Below are positions 26,201 to 36,703 of a stretch of DNA of 64,000 nucleotides, in pieces. This stretch comes from Streptomyces sp. CB01373 (lineage in GTDB: Bacteria > Actinomycetota > Actinomycetes > Streptomycetales > Streptomycetaceae). The DNA is taken from positions 1 to 64,000 of the forward strand of contig NZ_NNBK01000020.1 of the NCBI RefSeq assembly GCF_002803075.1, written 5' to 3'. Positions within the stretch are counted from its first letter, which is position 1, and each line of letters opens with the position of its first letter. Both the position numbers and the translations under genes were made by a program. The notes below the pieces were generated by a model that saw nothing but the letters and a program-made list of their open reading frames with translations, made no database searches and was not told where the DNA came from.

Positions 26201-26845
26201 GGGGCCCTCGCCGGTTCGGCGCAGCGGTACCGCGAAGCCGGCGTCGCCGCGACCGGAGTGCAGTGCCGTGCCGAGGACGGCGACCACCGCGCCGGTCTCC
26301 GCGTCGAGGACCGGCCCCCCGGCGGCCCCGCCGCCCGGCCGGAGCGCCTCGCGGCCCGCCGTGCCGATCGCCAGCTCCGTGACGCCGTCGAGGAGATGGA
26401 AGCGGTCCGTGGCCGTGTACGTCACCGTGGCCGCGCCGAGCACCCGCGCCTCGCGCCAGTGGTCGGCCGCGATCCGGACGTAGGTGCCGCTGTGGACGCC
26501 GTCGCGCACGGTGACGGGAAGCGGCTCCACGCCGAGGCCCTCGGTGCGGATCAGGGCCAGGTTCAGGGCGGGCAGTGCGGTGATCGCGTCGGCCGTCACC
26601 ACGCGGGAGCGCTCGCCCGGGCCGGGGGCGTCCAGGATGAGCTGGGGCAGTCCGTCGACCGCCTCGTGGCTGGTGATCAGCGTGCCCCGGTGGTCGGCCG
26701 CGAAGCCGGTGCCGCGGGGCCGTCCCGCCAGGTCACGGATGCGGACCAGGGAGCGGTCCAGAACGTGGTCCCGCGATTCCACCACGCGCTCCGGTCCCTG
26801 TGGTCCCCGCGCCTGTGTGGATTCATGGAGGTCCCGCCCCGCCAT
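23213..26845 (-). CDS. Trypsin-like domain fused to a STAND/NACHT-like NTPase, with degenerate active sites
   Basis: A 1210-aa protein. Residues about 28-215 have the fold pattern of a chymotrypsin-like protease (GTGFAADHRGTLITSHEAV; GAAGGPVLDAETGAVVAVLG). The triad His is present (His60), but the Asp position reads Asn95 in NLALI and the Ser position reads Ala175 in GAAGGP. An NTPase follows with Walker A GESGSGRTT (297-305), where Arg303 replaces the usual Lys, and a NACHT-like Walker B LLLLLDGPEEIP (383-393). The remaining 800 residues are Ala/Leu/Arg-rich helical sequence of repeat type. It has no signal peptide. The ATG is preceded by GGGGAGG. Protease-STAND fusions are known as sensors in bacterial defence and development. 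Whether this one is enzymatic is doubtful. Confidence 0.75.
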   Translation of the reverse strand: MAGRDLHESTQARGPQGPERVVESRDHVLDRSLVRIRDLAGRPRGTGFAADHRGTLITSHEAVDGLPQLILDAPGPGERSRVVTADAITALPALNLALIRTEGLGVEPLPVTVRDGVHSGTYVRIAADHWREARVLGAATVTYTATDRFHLLDGVTELAIGTAGREALRPGGGAAGGPVLDAETGAVVAVLGTALHSGRGDAGFAVPLRRTGEGPLSDLLTRNEATVSAYGPDLNLAAVLELTATSLAQDGPAGALPSPLPRASGPGTPAGPVERAEVARELAAFGDSPAAVLGLVGESGSGRTTQLAALAGHRARGGSPAPTLWLRGADLLGTDASVADAVGRALDRAARIVAAARAPLPTERTDLTPERVARLAHAHGRPLLLLLDGPEEIPPALADRLPEWTEQTAQWLRGTGARLVVACREAYWETAGACFPADLLHTPVTAPAGPDGVTGHLPPCLPLGGLTPAEAHEARARHGIPDGALVDAAARHPLTLRLLSEVRAALPDAAGHPPLDRDDVLAAHLDLMCLRIAVRLAAENGLRGTAVRRLAAKVSGQVHEAARRSLGPGELAPAAFEELFPRGPAPARLGGGTGWAAAVLTEGLLVPVGSGYRFAHEEVADWVQGTHLDLDEALRVLVHRRHTPGGPRPPQPVPHHRVGPVVHALLLLARQHGTRRLAVRLEELLCALDTDPHCWWASRLLAGALLRVADATPYLRVLRLLAERIVVWQQCDLPVPTGFGPGFWTVLHLSDADRCDLLGRLVLADGAPRDTRGGARRPSRYLDAVARLLTADPAAVQRHLTRWFDDERPLPAAPHATVATAAQALLHTHRARALDDLTDTLAGCAHPRAEELLAVLAEEEPSALCRAVARWAHDDRPALRTQALAHGLRTAPRARTEADRELLCQAALALLDRPADTALHGGALALLVRDPHTRARHLPRALRHFAAGDRHLPPSALTPALTTHPEAVLAAIGACLRRDTAGGRGSGGDSGTGSGTGIGEALRALGEAATPALARRVAVVVREAVTRHPEGAGPVAAYVDQRLDDDPAARSVLFPLVAGLLDGDDAGRGVEGGGVGDRAHDGRERLRRALAGVLATPGAPASRPLRRELLDFLLAHEDTPAVLDAVLRAAASTAEEDLRGLVHRVGLLLVRTPDGAALFDRSLLELGRNVPGFAARVACWLTDAPRDWAVVVGPGARRTIENTAGIPVPV

Positions 26846-27035
26846 GCCCGAACCTCCCCGCCCGTACCGCCGTGCCTTCCTCGACGGTAGGCCGCGGATG
26901 ATCAGCGGAACAGGCCGAGCGGCGAACGCGCCCCCCTGCGCTCCCCCCGTTCACTCCGAGCGCCCGCGCAACCGGGTGAATGGAACCGGGCCACTGGACA
27001 AGGCTCATGGGTGGGGGAACCGAGGGGGGACGGAA

Positions 27036-27081
27036 CCGTGGAGCGGCGGATGGGGAACACCCCGTATTCGCCGCTCCACGG
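27036..27081 (-). terminator. Two-step hairpin terminator after truB
   Basis: An outer 13-bp perfect stem (CCGTGGAGCGGCG, 27036-27048, with 27069-27081) encloses an inner GGGG-AACA-CCCC stem. It lies 16 nt past the truB stop. The rest of 26846-27097 is non-coding and includes the leader of the protease-NTPase gene. Confidence 0.82.
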
Positions 27082-27097
27082 TCACCGCCGGGCGCGG

Positions 27098-28003
27098 TCA
27101 GGCGAAGACGGCCAGGCTCTTGGCCTTGCCCCGCTGCTCCTCCACGAGCGCGAGGAGGCGGCCGTCGGGGCCGTAGACGGCGACGGCACCGGCGCCCGCG
27201 TACGCGTCGGGCACCTCCAGCCGTACGCCGTTCATGAGGAGCCGCGCGCGCCGGGCGTCGACGTCCCAGCGGGGGAACGCCGCCGCGGCCGCCTCGGCGA
27301 TCGGCATCACGGTCAGTTCCTGCTGGAGCTGGTCCAGCGTCCTGGCGGAGTCCAGCTTGTAGGGGCCGACCCGGGTGCGGCGCAGCGCGGTGAGGTGGCC
27401 GCCGACGCCGAGGTCGGCGCCCAGGTCGCGGGCGAGGGCCCGGATGTAGGTGCCGGAGGAGCAGACCACGGACACCACCAGGTCGAGCACGGGGGTGCCG
27501 TCGTCGGCGACGGCGTCGCGGACGTCGTACACGGCGAAGGAGGAGACCGTCACCGGCCGGGCCGGGATCTCGAACTCCTCGCCCTCCCGCGCCCGCTTGT
27601 ACGACCGCACGCCGTTGATCTTGATGGCGCTGACCTTGGACGGCACCTGCATGATGTCGCCGGTCAGCTTGGCGACGGCGGCGTCGACGGCGTCCCGGGG
27701 CACCTTGGAGGCGTCCGTGGAGGAGGTGATCTCGCCCTCGGCGTCGTCGGTGACCGTGTTCTGGCCGAGCCGGACGGTGCCGACGTACTCCTTCTCGGTC
27801 AGCGCGAGATGGCCGAGGAGCTTGGTGGCCTTCTCCACGCCGAGCACGAGCACACCGGTCGCCATGGGGTCGAGGGTGCCCGCGTGGCCGACCCGCCGGG
27901 TCCTGGCGATGCCGCGCATCTTGGCCACGACGTCGTGCGAAGTGAAGCCCGACGGCTTGTCGACGATGACGAGGCCGTCGGGCGGGGTGGGCTTGCTGGT
28001 CAT
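27098..28003 (-). CDS. truB: tRNA pseudouridine(55) synthase
   Basis: Makes pseudouridine 55 in the T-loop of tRNAs. The protein is 301 aa. The catalytic Asp lies in GHAGTLDPMATGVL (near residue 45), with the KEYVGTVRLG and GTYIRALARDLG family blocks. A C-terminal PUA-like part follows. The ATG overlaps the rbfA stop as ATGA, so the two are coupled. The rbfA-truB pair belongs to the conserved rimP-nusA-ylxR-infB-rbfA-truB module. Confidence 0.95.
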   Translation of the reverse strand: MTSKPTPPDGLVIVDKPSGFTSHDVVAKMRGIARTRRVGHAGTLDPMATGVLVLGVEKATKLLGHLALTEKEYVGTVRLGQNTVTDDAEGEITSSTDASKVPRDAVDAAVAKLTGDIMQVPSKVSAIKINGVRSYKRAREGEEFEIPARPVTVSSFAVYDVRDAVADDGTPVLDLVVSVVCSSGTYIRALARDLGADLGVGGHLTALRRTRVGPYKLDSARTLDQLQQELTVMPIAEAAAAAFPRWDVDARRARLLMNGVRLEVPDAYAGAGAVAVYGPDGRLLALVEEQRGKAKSLAVFA

Positions 28004-28452
28004 GCGGTGGTGTCGTCCGTCCCGTCGTCGGACCCCGGCTTCTTGTACGGGTCCGCCTCACCGGCGTACGAGGCACCGGAGGACGTCTCGCGCACCTTCT
28101 CGTCGGAGGCACGGGCCTTGTCGAGGAGGTCCTCGATGTTCCGGGCGGTGTCCGGCAGGGCGTCCGCGACGAAGGCGAGGGTCGGGGTGAACTTCACCCC
28201 GGCCGCCCGGCCGACCTCGGAGCGCAGGATGCCCTTGGCGCTCTCCAGGCCGGCGGCCGCCGCCTTACGCTCCTCGTCGTCGCCGTAGACGGTGTAGAAG
28301 ACCGTCGCCTCCCGCAGGTCGCCCGTGACCCGGGTGTCCGTGATGGTGACGTGCGAGCCGAGCCGCGGGTCCTTGATCCCGCGCTGCAGCTTCTGGGCCA
28401 CCACCTCTCGGATGAGGTCCGCCAGCCTTTTCGCCCGCGCGTTGTCGGCCAC
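28000..28452 (-). CDS. rbfA: Ribosome-binding factor A
   Basis: Cold-shock 30S maturation factor of 150 aa, a KH-type fold. Family motifs seen are RLADLIREVVAQKLQRGIKDPRLG near the start (given here in two overlapping blocks), VTITDTRVTGDL, and VFYTVYGDDEE. The C-terminus is a polar extension beyond the usual bacterial length, common in actinobacteria. The GTG start has GGGAGA upstream. It lies 63 nt after the DUF503 gene and overlaps truB. Confidence 0.93.
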   Translation of the reverse strand: MADNARAKRLADLIREVVAQKLQRGIKDPRLGSHVTITDTRVTGDLREATVFYTVYGDDEERKAAAAGLESAKGILRSEVGRAAGVKFTPTLAFVADALPDTARNIEDLLDKARASDEKVRETSSGASYAGEADPYKKPGSDDGTDDTTA

Positions 28453-28515
28453 TGGTCCGTCTCCCGTTCTTTCTTCTTCTGCTGGTGCGGTCTGGATGGT
28501 GCGGTGGGGCGCGGT

Positions 28516-28809
28516 CTAGTCGTCCTCGCCGTGGAAGCGGCGTCTGACGGACAGCAGCTCCACCTCGGGACGGCCGGCGACCAGCCGTTCGCACCGGTCC
28601 AGCACGTCGGTCAGGTGCGTCGCGTCGCCGGAGACCGCGGCGAGACCGATGACGGCCCGCCGGTGGAGGTTCGTGTGGTCCACCTCCGCCGCGCTCACCG
28701 CGTACTTGCGCTGGAGCTCGGCGACGATGGGGCGGACGACGGAACGCTTCTCCTTCAGCGAGTGGACGTCGCCGAGGAGCAGGTCGAAGGACAGAGTCCC
28801 CACGTACAT
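28516..28809 (-). CDS. DUF503 / YlxP-like protein
   Basis: This 97-aa protein begins MYVGTLSFDLLLGDVHSLKEKRS, matching the DUF503 (YlxP) family, and includes the VAELQRKYAVSAAEVDH segment. These proteins are encoded beside rbfA and infB in many Gram-positives and are thought to help ribosome or RNA metabolism. The biochemical role is unsettled. The ATG at 28809 has no strong ribosome-binding site. It is separated from infB by two hairpins, so it may have its own promoter in 28810-28975. Confidence 0.88.
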   Translation of the reverse strand: MYVGTLSFDLLLGDVHSLKEKRSVVRPIVAELQRKYAVSAAEVDHTNLHRRAVIGLAAVSGDATHLTDVLDRCERLVAGRPEVELLSVRRRFHGEDD

Positions 28810-28975
28810 GTGTGTGCCCGGGTTGCCCGCCGGTACGGGTTCGATGGTCCTGCCTTCTCGGTGGGCAGGGACATCAAGAACGGTACCGCGAACCCCGCCG
28901 GTGACTCGACGGGGTTTTCCGCGGCCCGGGTGGGACGGGTTCTCCCGCCGGCCCCGGGCGCGGCTCGCGGCCCTG

Positions 28976-29028
28976 GACACGGCCGTGCCGGCCGACGGGA
29001 GTGGTCCCGCCGGCCGGCACGGGGTGTC
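28976..29028 (-). terminator. Terminator after infB
   Basis: A long near-perfect hairpin with arms of about 24 nt (GACACGGCCGTGCCGGCCG...) and a GTGG loop begins 8 nt past the infB stop. A weaker 7-bp stem, AACCCCG/CGGGGTT near 28898-28923, lies further along in the same gap. Confidence 0.85.
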
Positions 29029-29035
29029 TGCGGCG

Positions 29036-32104
<3,069 letters not shown>

Positions 32105-32268
32105 TTCGCTCCTTTGAGGTCCGGGTTGCGGCCGGACCGTCGCTAGTTCATGGGCGTACTCATCGCGTACTCATCGAGTGCTCATCGCAATCTCGACCTG
32201 CTTTCGACTCGCGAGGTACCAGGCCGCACGGGGACTTCCGTACGACACGTTTTCCTTGCCGTGTTGCC

Positions 32269-32553
32269 TCAGCAGCAACCTTGTGCCTGCTCGACGTACC
32301 GGCGCAACGCCATTACGTCGAGCGGTCCCGGGACGCGGAGCGCCCGGGGAAACGCCCGGCGGCGCACCGCCTGGTCGAGACAGACCGGGGCGGGGTGTAC
32401 ATACGCACCCCGGCCGGGCAGCGTACCGCGAGGATCGGGGACGCATTCACCCTCGACCACCACGGTCCGCAACAGTTCGATCTTGGCCGCTCGCTCCCGG
32501 CATCCCACACAGGTACGCTCAGGGCATGCGCGGGCACGCGTCCGGCCAGACAC
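32269..32553 (-). CDS. ylxR: YlxR family RNA-binding protein
   Basis: This 94-aa basic protein has the YlxR/DUF448 signature TCVGCRER near residue 14, the GRGAYVHPAPVC block and a Cys pair that suits nucleic-acid contact. It lies between nusA and infB as in most bacteria. YlxR is associated with RNase P or transcription control in other Gram-positives. The GTG start at 32553 has GGAGGT upstream. It is 159 nt from nusA and 164 nt from infB; neither gap contains a gene. Confidence 0.93.
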   Translation of the reverse strand: MSGRTRARACPERTCVGCRERAAKIELLRTVVVEGECVPDPRGTLPGRGAYVHPAPVCLDQAVRRRAFPRALRVPGPLDVMALRRYVEQAQGCC

Positions 32554-32712
32554 AGCTCAGTCTACCTCCCCGCACCGACCTCACCCCCGCGGGGCAGAGA
32601 TCGAACGGCTGTTGTCGTATTCCAAGCGACCTGCGGCTCGGATCCATTCCCTCCGTACGGGTGAACTGCCCCGCGCGTCCGGGTGAACTCGTCCGCGGTC
32701 GCGCCAGGACGG

Positions 32713-33711
32713 CTACTCGGGTGCCCGCTCGGACGGCTGCTCGGTGTCCGGGCGGATGTCGATCCGCCAACCGGTGAGCCGGGCCGCCAGCCGGGCGTTC
32801 TGGCCCTCCTTGCCGATCGCCAGCGAGAGCTGGTAGTCCGGCACGGTGACGCGGGCCGAGCGGGCGGCCAGGTCCACGACGTCCACCTTGGAGACACGGG
32901 CCGGCGACAGCGCGTTGGCCACCATCTCGGCCGGGTCGTCCGACCAGTCGACGATGTCGATCTTCTCGCCGTTCAGCTCGCCCATCACGTTGCGCACCCG
33001 GCCGCCCATGGGGCCGATGCAGGCGCCCTTGGCGTTGAGGCCCGAACGGGTGGACCGTACGGCGATCTTGGTGCGGTGACCGGCCTCACGGGCGATCGCG
33101 GCGATCTCCACGGAGCCGTCGGCGATCTCCGGGACCTCCAGGGCGAAGAGCTTCTTCACCAGGTTCGGGTGCGTACGGGACAGCGTCACCGAGGGGCCGC
33201 GGACGCCCTTGGCGACCCGGACCACGTACGACCGCAGCCGCATGCCGTGCGGGTAGGTCTCGCCCGGGACCTGCTCCTGCACCGGCAGGATGGCCTCCAG
33301 CTTGCCGATGTCCACCAGCACGTTCTTCGGGTCGCGGCCCTGCTGGACCACCCCGGTGACGATGTCGCCCTCGCGGCCGGCGTACTCGCCGAGCGTCGCG
33401 TCGTCCTCGGCGTCGCGCAGCCGCTGCAGGATGACCTGCTTGGCGGTGGTGGCGGCGATACGGCCGAAGCCGGACGGGGTGTCGTCGAACTCGCGGGGCT
33501 CCTGGCCCTCCTCGAGGTCCTGGGGGTCCTCCTTCGCCCACACCGTCACGTGCCCGGTCTGCCGGTCGAGCTCCACGCGCGCGTGGCGGCGGCTTCCCTC
33601 GGTGCGGTGGTAGGCGATGAGGAGGGCCGACTCGATCGCCTCGACCAGCAGGTCGAAGGAGATCTCCTTCTCTCGTACCAAGCCCCGCAGGGCACTCATG
33701 TCGATGTCCAC
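32713..33711 (-). CDS. nusA: Transcription termination/antitermination factor NusA
   Basis: RNA polymerase-binding factor for pausing, termination and rRNA antitermination. The protein is 332 aa. An N-terminal NusA domain begins VDIDMSALRGLVREKEISFD; an S1 domain (GREGDIVTGVV) and two KH domains follow (RVRNVMGELNGEKIDIV; SLAIGKEGQNARLAARLTGW). It lacks the C-terminal acidic repeats found in E. coli, as is usual in actinobacteria. The GTG start at 33711 lies 2 nt past the rimP stop with GAGGAGG 8 nt upstream, inside the end of rimP. Confidence 0.96.
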   Translation of the reverse strand: MDIDMSALRGLVREKEISFDLLVEAIESALLIAYHRTEGSRRHARVELDRQTGHVTVWAKEDPQDLEEGQEPREFDDTPSGFGRIAATTAKQVILQRLRDAEDDATLGEYAGREGDIVTGVVQQGRDPKNVLVDIGKLEAILPVQEQVPGETYPHGMRLRSYVVRVAKGVRGPSVTLSRTHPNLVKKLFALEVPEIADGSVEIAAIAREAGHRTKIAVRSTRSGLNAKGACIGPMGGRVRNVMGELNGEKIDIVDWSDDPAEMVANALSPARVSKVDVVDLAARSARVTVPDYQLSLAIGKEGQNARLAARLTGWRIDIRPDTEQPSERAPE

Positions 33712-33713
33712 GG

Positions 33714-34211
33714 CTACGCCTCCTCTTCCTTCTGGTCCTTGCGGTTGAACTCGACCTGCACCCGCGCCCTGACGACGTCCGGGAAGCCGAGCCTGCGGGT
33801 CGTGGGCCTGCGCCCCTTCACTCCGGGCACTTCGAGGTCGAGCCCTTCGTCGTCGACCTCGAGGATCCTGGCCACCAGCTCGCCGTCGTCGGCCAGCTGG
33901 AACTTCGCCAGCCGGCCCGTGGCGCGCACGTAGTGCCGGTGTTCCGTGAGGAGGCGCTCCGCGCCCGGGGTGCCGACCTCGAGGGTGTACTCGCCCTCGC
34001 CCATCGCGTCCGTCTCGTCCAGCCTCGCCGAGAGCGCACGGCTCACATCGGCGATCCGGTCCAGGTCGGCCCCGGTGTCGGAGTCGACGACGACGCGCAG
34101 CACACGCTTGCGTCCTACGGAGTCCACGGCGATCTCTTCGAGATCCAGGCCCTGGGAGGTGACGAGCGGTTCCAGCAGTTCCCGCAGCCTCTCGCTCTGG
34201 GTGGTGCTCAT
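33714..34211 (-). CDS. rimP: Ribosome maturation factor RimP
   Basis: 30S assembly factor of 165 aa. An N-terminal domain (LRELLEPLVTSQGLDLEEI) is followed by the RVVVDSDTGADLDRIADVSRAL block, the YTLEVGTPGAERLL motif and the C-terminal Sm-like domain. The C-terminus has an acidic/basic KDQKEEEA tail. The ATG is preceded by GAGGAG with 8-nt spacing. It is the first gene of the rimP-nusA-ylxR-infB module and is divergent from the lipoprotein gene. The intergenic region 34212-34418 contains the promoters of both. Confidence 0.95.
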   Translation of the reverse strand: MSTTQSERLRELLEPLVTSQGLDLEEIAVDSVGRKRVLRVVVDSDTGADLDRIADVSRALSARLDETDAMGEGEYTLEVGTPGAERLLTEHRHYVRATGRLAKFQLADDGELVARILEVDDEGLDLEVPGVKGRRPTTRRLGFPDVVRARVQVEFNRKDQKEEEA

Positions 34212-34418
34212 CCGGGTGACTCCTCGGCCGCGTGTGCTGTTGTGGGTTGGTCGCGTGTCTGGTCAAAGGGTATCCGGTCCGCAGGGGTGTTGCCGTCCAC
34301 CTGGGGAGCGGCGGTGCCGCTGAGTGAAGGGTGCGCGGGGCGCGGGTACCGTGATCACGGGCGAGCCGCCCCTGCCCCTCCCGTCCATTTCGTTCGTACG
34401 CACCCGAGGACGTCTGCC

Positions 34419-35027
34419 GTGCCGTTCCCCTCATCTCCGCGCGTCCTGACAGGTCCACGCAGAAGGAGCCTGCTCGCCTCGGCCGCGGGGGCCGCCCTGC
34501 TCGTGGGCTGCTCCACCGGTTCCGACTCCGGCGGTGCGGGCGAGTCCCCGTCGCCCGACGAGCGGGTACGCGCGCGTGCGGCACGTGACAGCGAGGAGCT
34601 GGCGCGGCGGTACGACGCGGTGATGGCCGCCCATCCGGCGCTTGCGGAGCGGCTGCGGCCGCTGCGCGCGCAGGTCGCGGCGCACGTGGAGGCGTTCGGC
34701 GGCACGGCGAAGGCCTCGCCCGGCGTGACGGCGCCGACCGCGCCGCCGTCGGGCTCGACCGCAGCGCCGACGGGCTCGGCGACGCCCGAGGGCTCCGGCT
34801 CGCCCGACGGGTCGCGGGCACCGGCGGGAGCCGAGGCCTCCGGCTCTCCCGCCGCCCAGCAGACCGCGAAGTCCGCCCTGGCCGGGCTCGCGGCGGCCGA
34901 GCGCTCCCTGTCCGACCGGCGCACCGCCGTCCTGATCCAGGTGCCCGGCGAACTGGCCCGCCTGCTCGCCTCCGTGGCGGCGGCCGGGGCCGCCCACGCG
35001 TATCTCCTGACGGAAGGTGACAAGTGA
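34419..35027 (+). CDS. Lipoprotein, function unknown
   Basis: This 202-aa protein has the signal GPRRRSLLASAAGAALLVGC, with a lipobox cysteine near residue 31 and a three-arginine, possibly Tat-type, n-region. The mature part has a charged helical segment, a Ser/Gly/Pro/Ala low-complexity linker (about residues 100-145) and a terminal helical region. The GTG start has GAGGA upstream. Its stop overlaps the next start as GTGA, so it is coupled to the DUF4439 protein. The pair has conserved neighbours (rimP on one side, proS on the other) in Streptomyces. No function can be assigned. Confidence 0.8.
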   Translation: MPFPSSPRVLTGPRRRSLLASAAGAALLVGCSTGSDSGGAGESPSPDERVRARAARDSEELARRYDAVMAAHPALAERLRPLRAQVAAHVEAFGGTAKASPGVTAPTAPPSGSTAAPTGSATPEGSGSPDGSRAPAGAEASGSPAAQQTAKSALAGLAAAERSLSDRRTAVLIQVPGELARLLASVAAAGAAHAYLLTEGDK

Positions 35028-35500
35028 GCCAGGTGACGGACCGGCGGCGGCGCGAGGCCCTGCAGGCGGCGCTCGCCGCCGAGCACGCGGCCGTGTACGG
35101 GTACGGCGTCGTCGGAGGCCGGATCGGCGAGGGCCGGCAGGCCGAGGCGCGGTCGGCGTACGACGCCCATCGGGCGCGGCGGGACGCCCTGGTGCGCGAG
35201 GTCCGGGACCTGGGCGGGCAGCCGGTGGCCGCGGCGGCCGCCTACGCTCTGCCGTTTCCGGTGCCGGACTCGGCGGCGGCGGTACGGTTCGCCGCCGAGC
35301 TGGAGGGACGCGTGGCCGGGGTGTACTCCGACCTGGTCCGGGCGAGCGGGGGCGAGCGGCGCCGGGAGGCCGCCGGGGCGCTGCGCGAGGCGGCGGTCCG
35401 GGCGGTGCGCTGGCGCGGGGAGAGCGTAGCCTTCCCTGGTCTCGCCGAACGGGCCGGCGCGGCGGGCACGCCCACGGCCTCGACGTCACCGACGCCGTAG
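35024..35500 (+). CDS. DUF4439 ferritin-like protein
   Basis: This 158-aa, largely helical protein begins with ALQAALAAEHAAVYGYGVVGGRI, the ferritin-like DUF4439 pattern, in which a Glu-His pair and the AVYGYG segment recur. Second-helix features (YDAHRARRDALVREV) fit a four-helix bundle. The family resembles ferritins but metal binding is not proven. The GTG start overlaps the lipoprotein stop. It is the second gene of a two-gene unit; the following kinase-like gene is 188 nt away. Confidence 0.82.
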   Translation: MSQVTDRRRREALQAALAAEHAAVYGYGVVGGRIGEGRQAEARSAYDAHRARRDALVREVRDLGGQPVAAAAAYALPFPVPDSAAAVRFAAELEGRVAGVYSDLVRASGGERRREAAGALREAAVRAVRWRGESVAFPGLAERAGAAGTPTASTSPTP

Positions 35501-35590
35501 GGATCCCGCCGGCGGGCGCGGACGGGAGGAACGGAGCGGCACAGGAGGCGCCCACGGCGCATGGCGGCAGACGCACGGCGACCGCGAGGA

Positions 35591-35658
35591 CCGCCGGGAA
35601 CGCTGGGACCGCCGGGAACGCTGGGACCGCTGAGAACGCTGTGAACGCTGAGAACGCG
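35591..35658 (+). repeat. Short tandem repeat ahead of the kinase-like gene
   Basis: The 18-bp unit CCGCCGGGAACGCTGGGA occurs twice in perfect tandem (35591-35626) and then decays into GAGAACGCTGTGAACGCT-like 9-bp copies. It ends about 30 nt upstream of the start codon at 35689, in the untranslated leader. Confidence 0.8.
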
Positions 35659-35688
35659 TCCAGGAAGTCAGGAAGGAACGACTCGCGC

Positions 35689-36603
35689 ATGGCTTTCGAA
35701 CCGCCGCGTCGTCTGGTGCGGGCGCTGGGTGAGACCGCTCCGGACGGGGACGAGTGGCTGGAGAAGCTGCCCGGACTGGCGCGGCAGGCCGTGGAACTGC
35801 GCGAACTGACCGTCGAGCGGGTGCAGATGCCCGGCGGACGCAGCAGCCTCGTCGTGCTGGTACGGACGGCGGACGGAACGCCGGCCGTGCTGAAGCTGGC
35901 CCCTGCCCGGGCCCGTCCGGAGAGCGAGCGGGCCGCGCTCGCCCACTGGGGCGGGCGGGGCGCCGTGCAGCTGCTGGAGGACGCTCCGGCCGGTCCTGTT
36001 CCGGGCGAGGGCGTGCTGCTGCTGGAGCGGCTGCACCCGGAGGTGTCGGTGCGGTCACTGCCGGAGGCGAGGGCGCTGCTGGAGGCGGCGGGCACGCTGC
36101 GGCGGCTGTGGGTCGAGCCGCCCGCGGGGCATTCCTTCGAGACGGTCGAGGAGCGGACCGGGCGGCAGGCCGAGGCGATGCGGGCGAGCGCGGAGGCCGA
36201 CGCGGAGGTCGCGCCGCTGGTCGAGGCGGCGCTCACGGCCCGTACGGAACTGCTGGCCGCGCCGCCCGAACGGCGGTTGCTGCACGGCACGTTCCGGCAG
36301 AGCAAGGTGCTCGCCGGGGACCGGATGCCGTGGCTGGCGGTGGGCCCGGACCCGGTGGTCGGCGAGGCCGCCTTCGACCTGGCGCGGCTGGTCCGGGACC
36401 GGGTGGAGGACCTGATCGCCTCGCCGTCCGGCGCCGCCACCACCCGGCGCCGCATCAAGCGGCTGGCGGAGTCCCTGGAGGTCGACCGCGACCGCCTGCG
36501 CGGCTGGACCCTCTTCCGAGCCGTGGAATCCGGCGCCCGCGCCCGCCGCGTGGGCCGCCCGAAGGACGCGGAACTCCTCCTGGAATTCGCCACCTGGCTC
36601 TGA
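35689..36603 (+). CDS. Aminoglycoside-phosphotransferase-like protein lacking catalytic residues
   Basis: This 304-aa protein has the shape of the APH(6)/streptomycin kinase family: a small lobe with VLKLAPA (Lys69), a middle segment LLLERLHPEVSVRSL, and a large-lobe end DPVVGEAAFDLARLVRDRVEDL. The catalytic loop, normally HGDLHxxN, reads HGTFRQSK (199-206), so the catalytic Asp and metal-binding Asn are missing. The following metal Asp (IDP) reads VGP (218-220). It is therefore probably a pseudokinase. The ATG is preceded by GGAAGGAA. It lies between the DUF4439 gene and the convergent proS. The function is unknown. Confidence 0.75.
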   Translation: MAFEPPRRLVRALGETAPDGDEWLEKLPGLARQAVELRELTVERVQMPGGRSSLVVLVRTADGTPAVLKLAPARARPESERAALAHWGGRGAVQLLEDAPAGPVPGEGVLLLERLHPEVSVRSLPEARALLEAAGTLRRLWVEPPAGHSFETVEERTGRQAEAMRASAEADAEVAPLVEAALTARTELLAAPPERRLLHGTFRQSKVLAGDRMPWLAVGPDPVVGEAAFDLARLVRDRVEDLIASPSGAATTRRRIKRLAESLEVDRDRLRGWTLFRAVESGARARRVGRPKDAELLLEFATWL

Positions 36604-36703
36604 CCGGCATCCGCGTCCGGCCGGAGAGGATCGGTGGGTGCGGAGCCCGGTACGGCAAGCCGTGTCCTGCGGCCTGCGCACCCGGCCCCGCGTGCCCGTG
36701 CCG

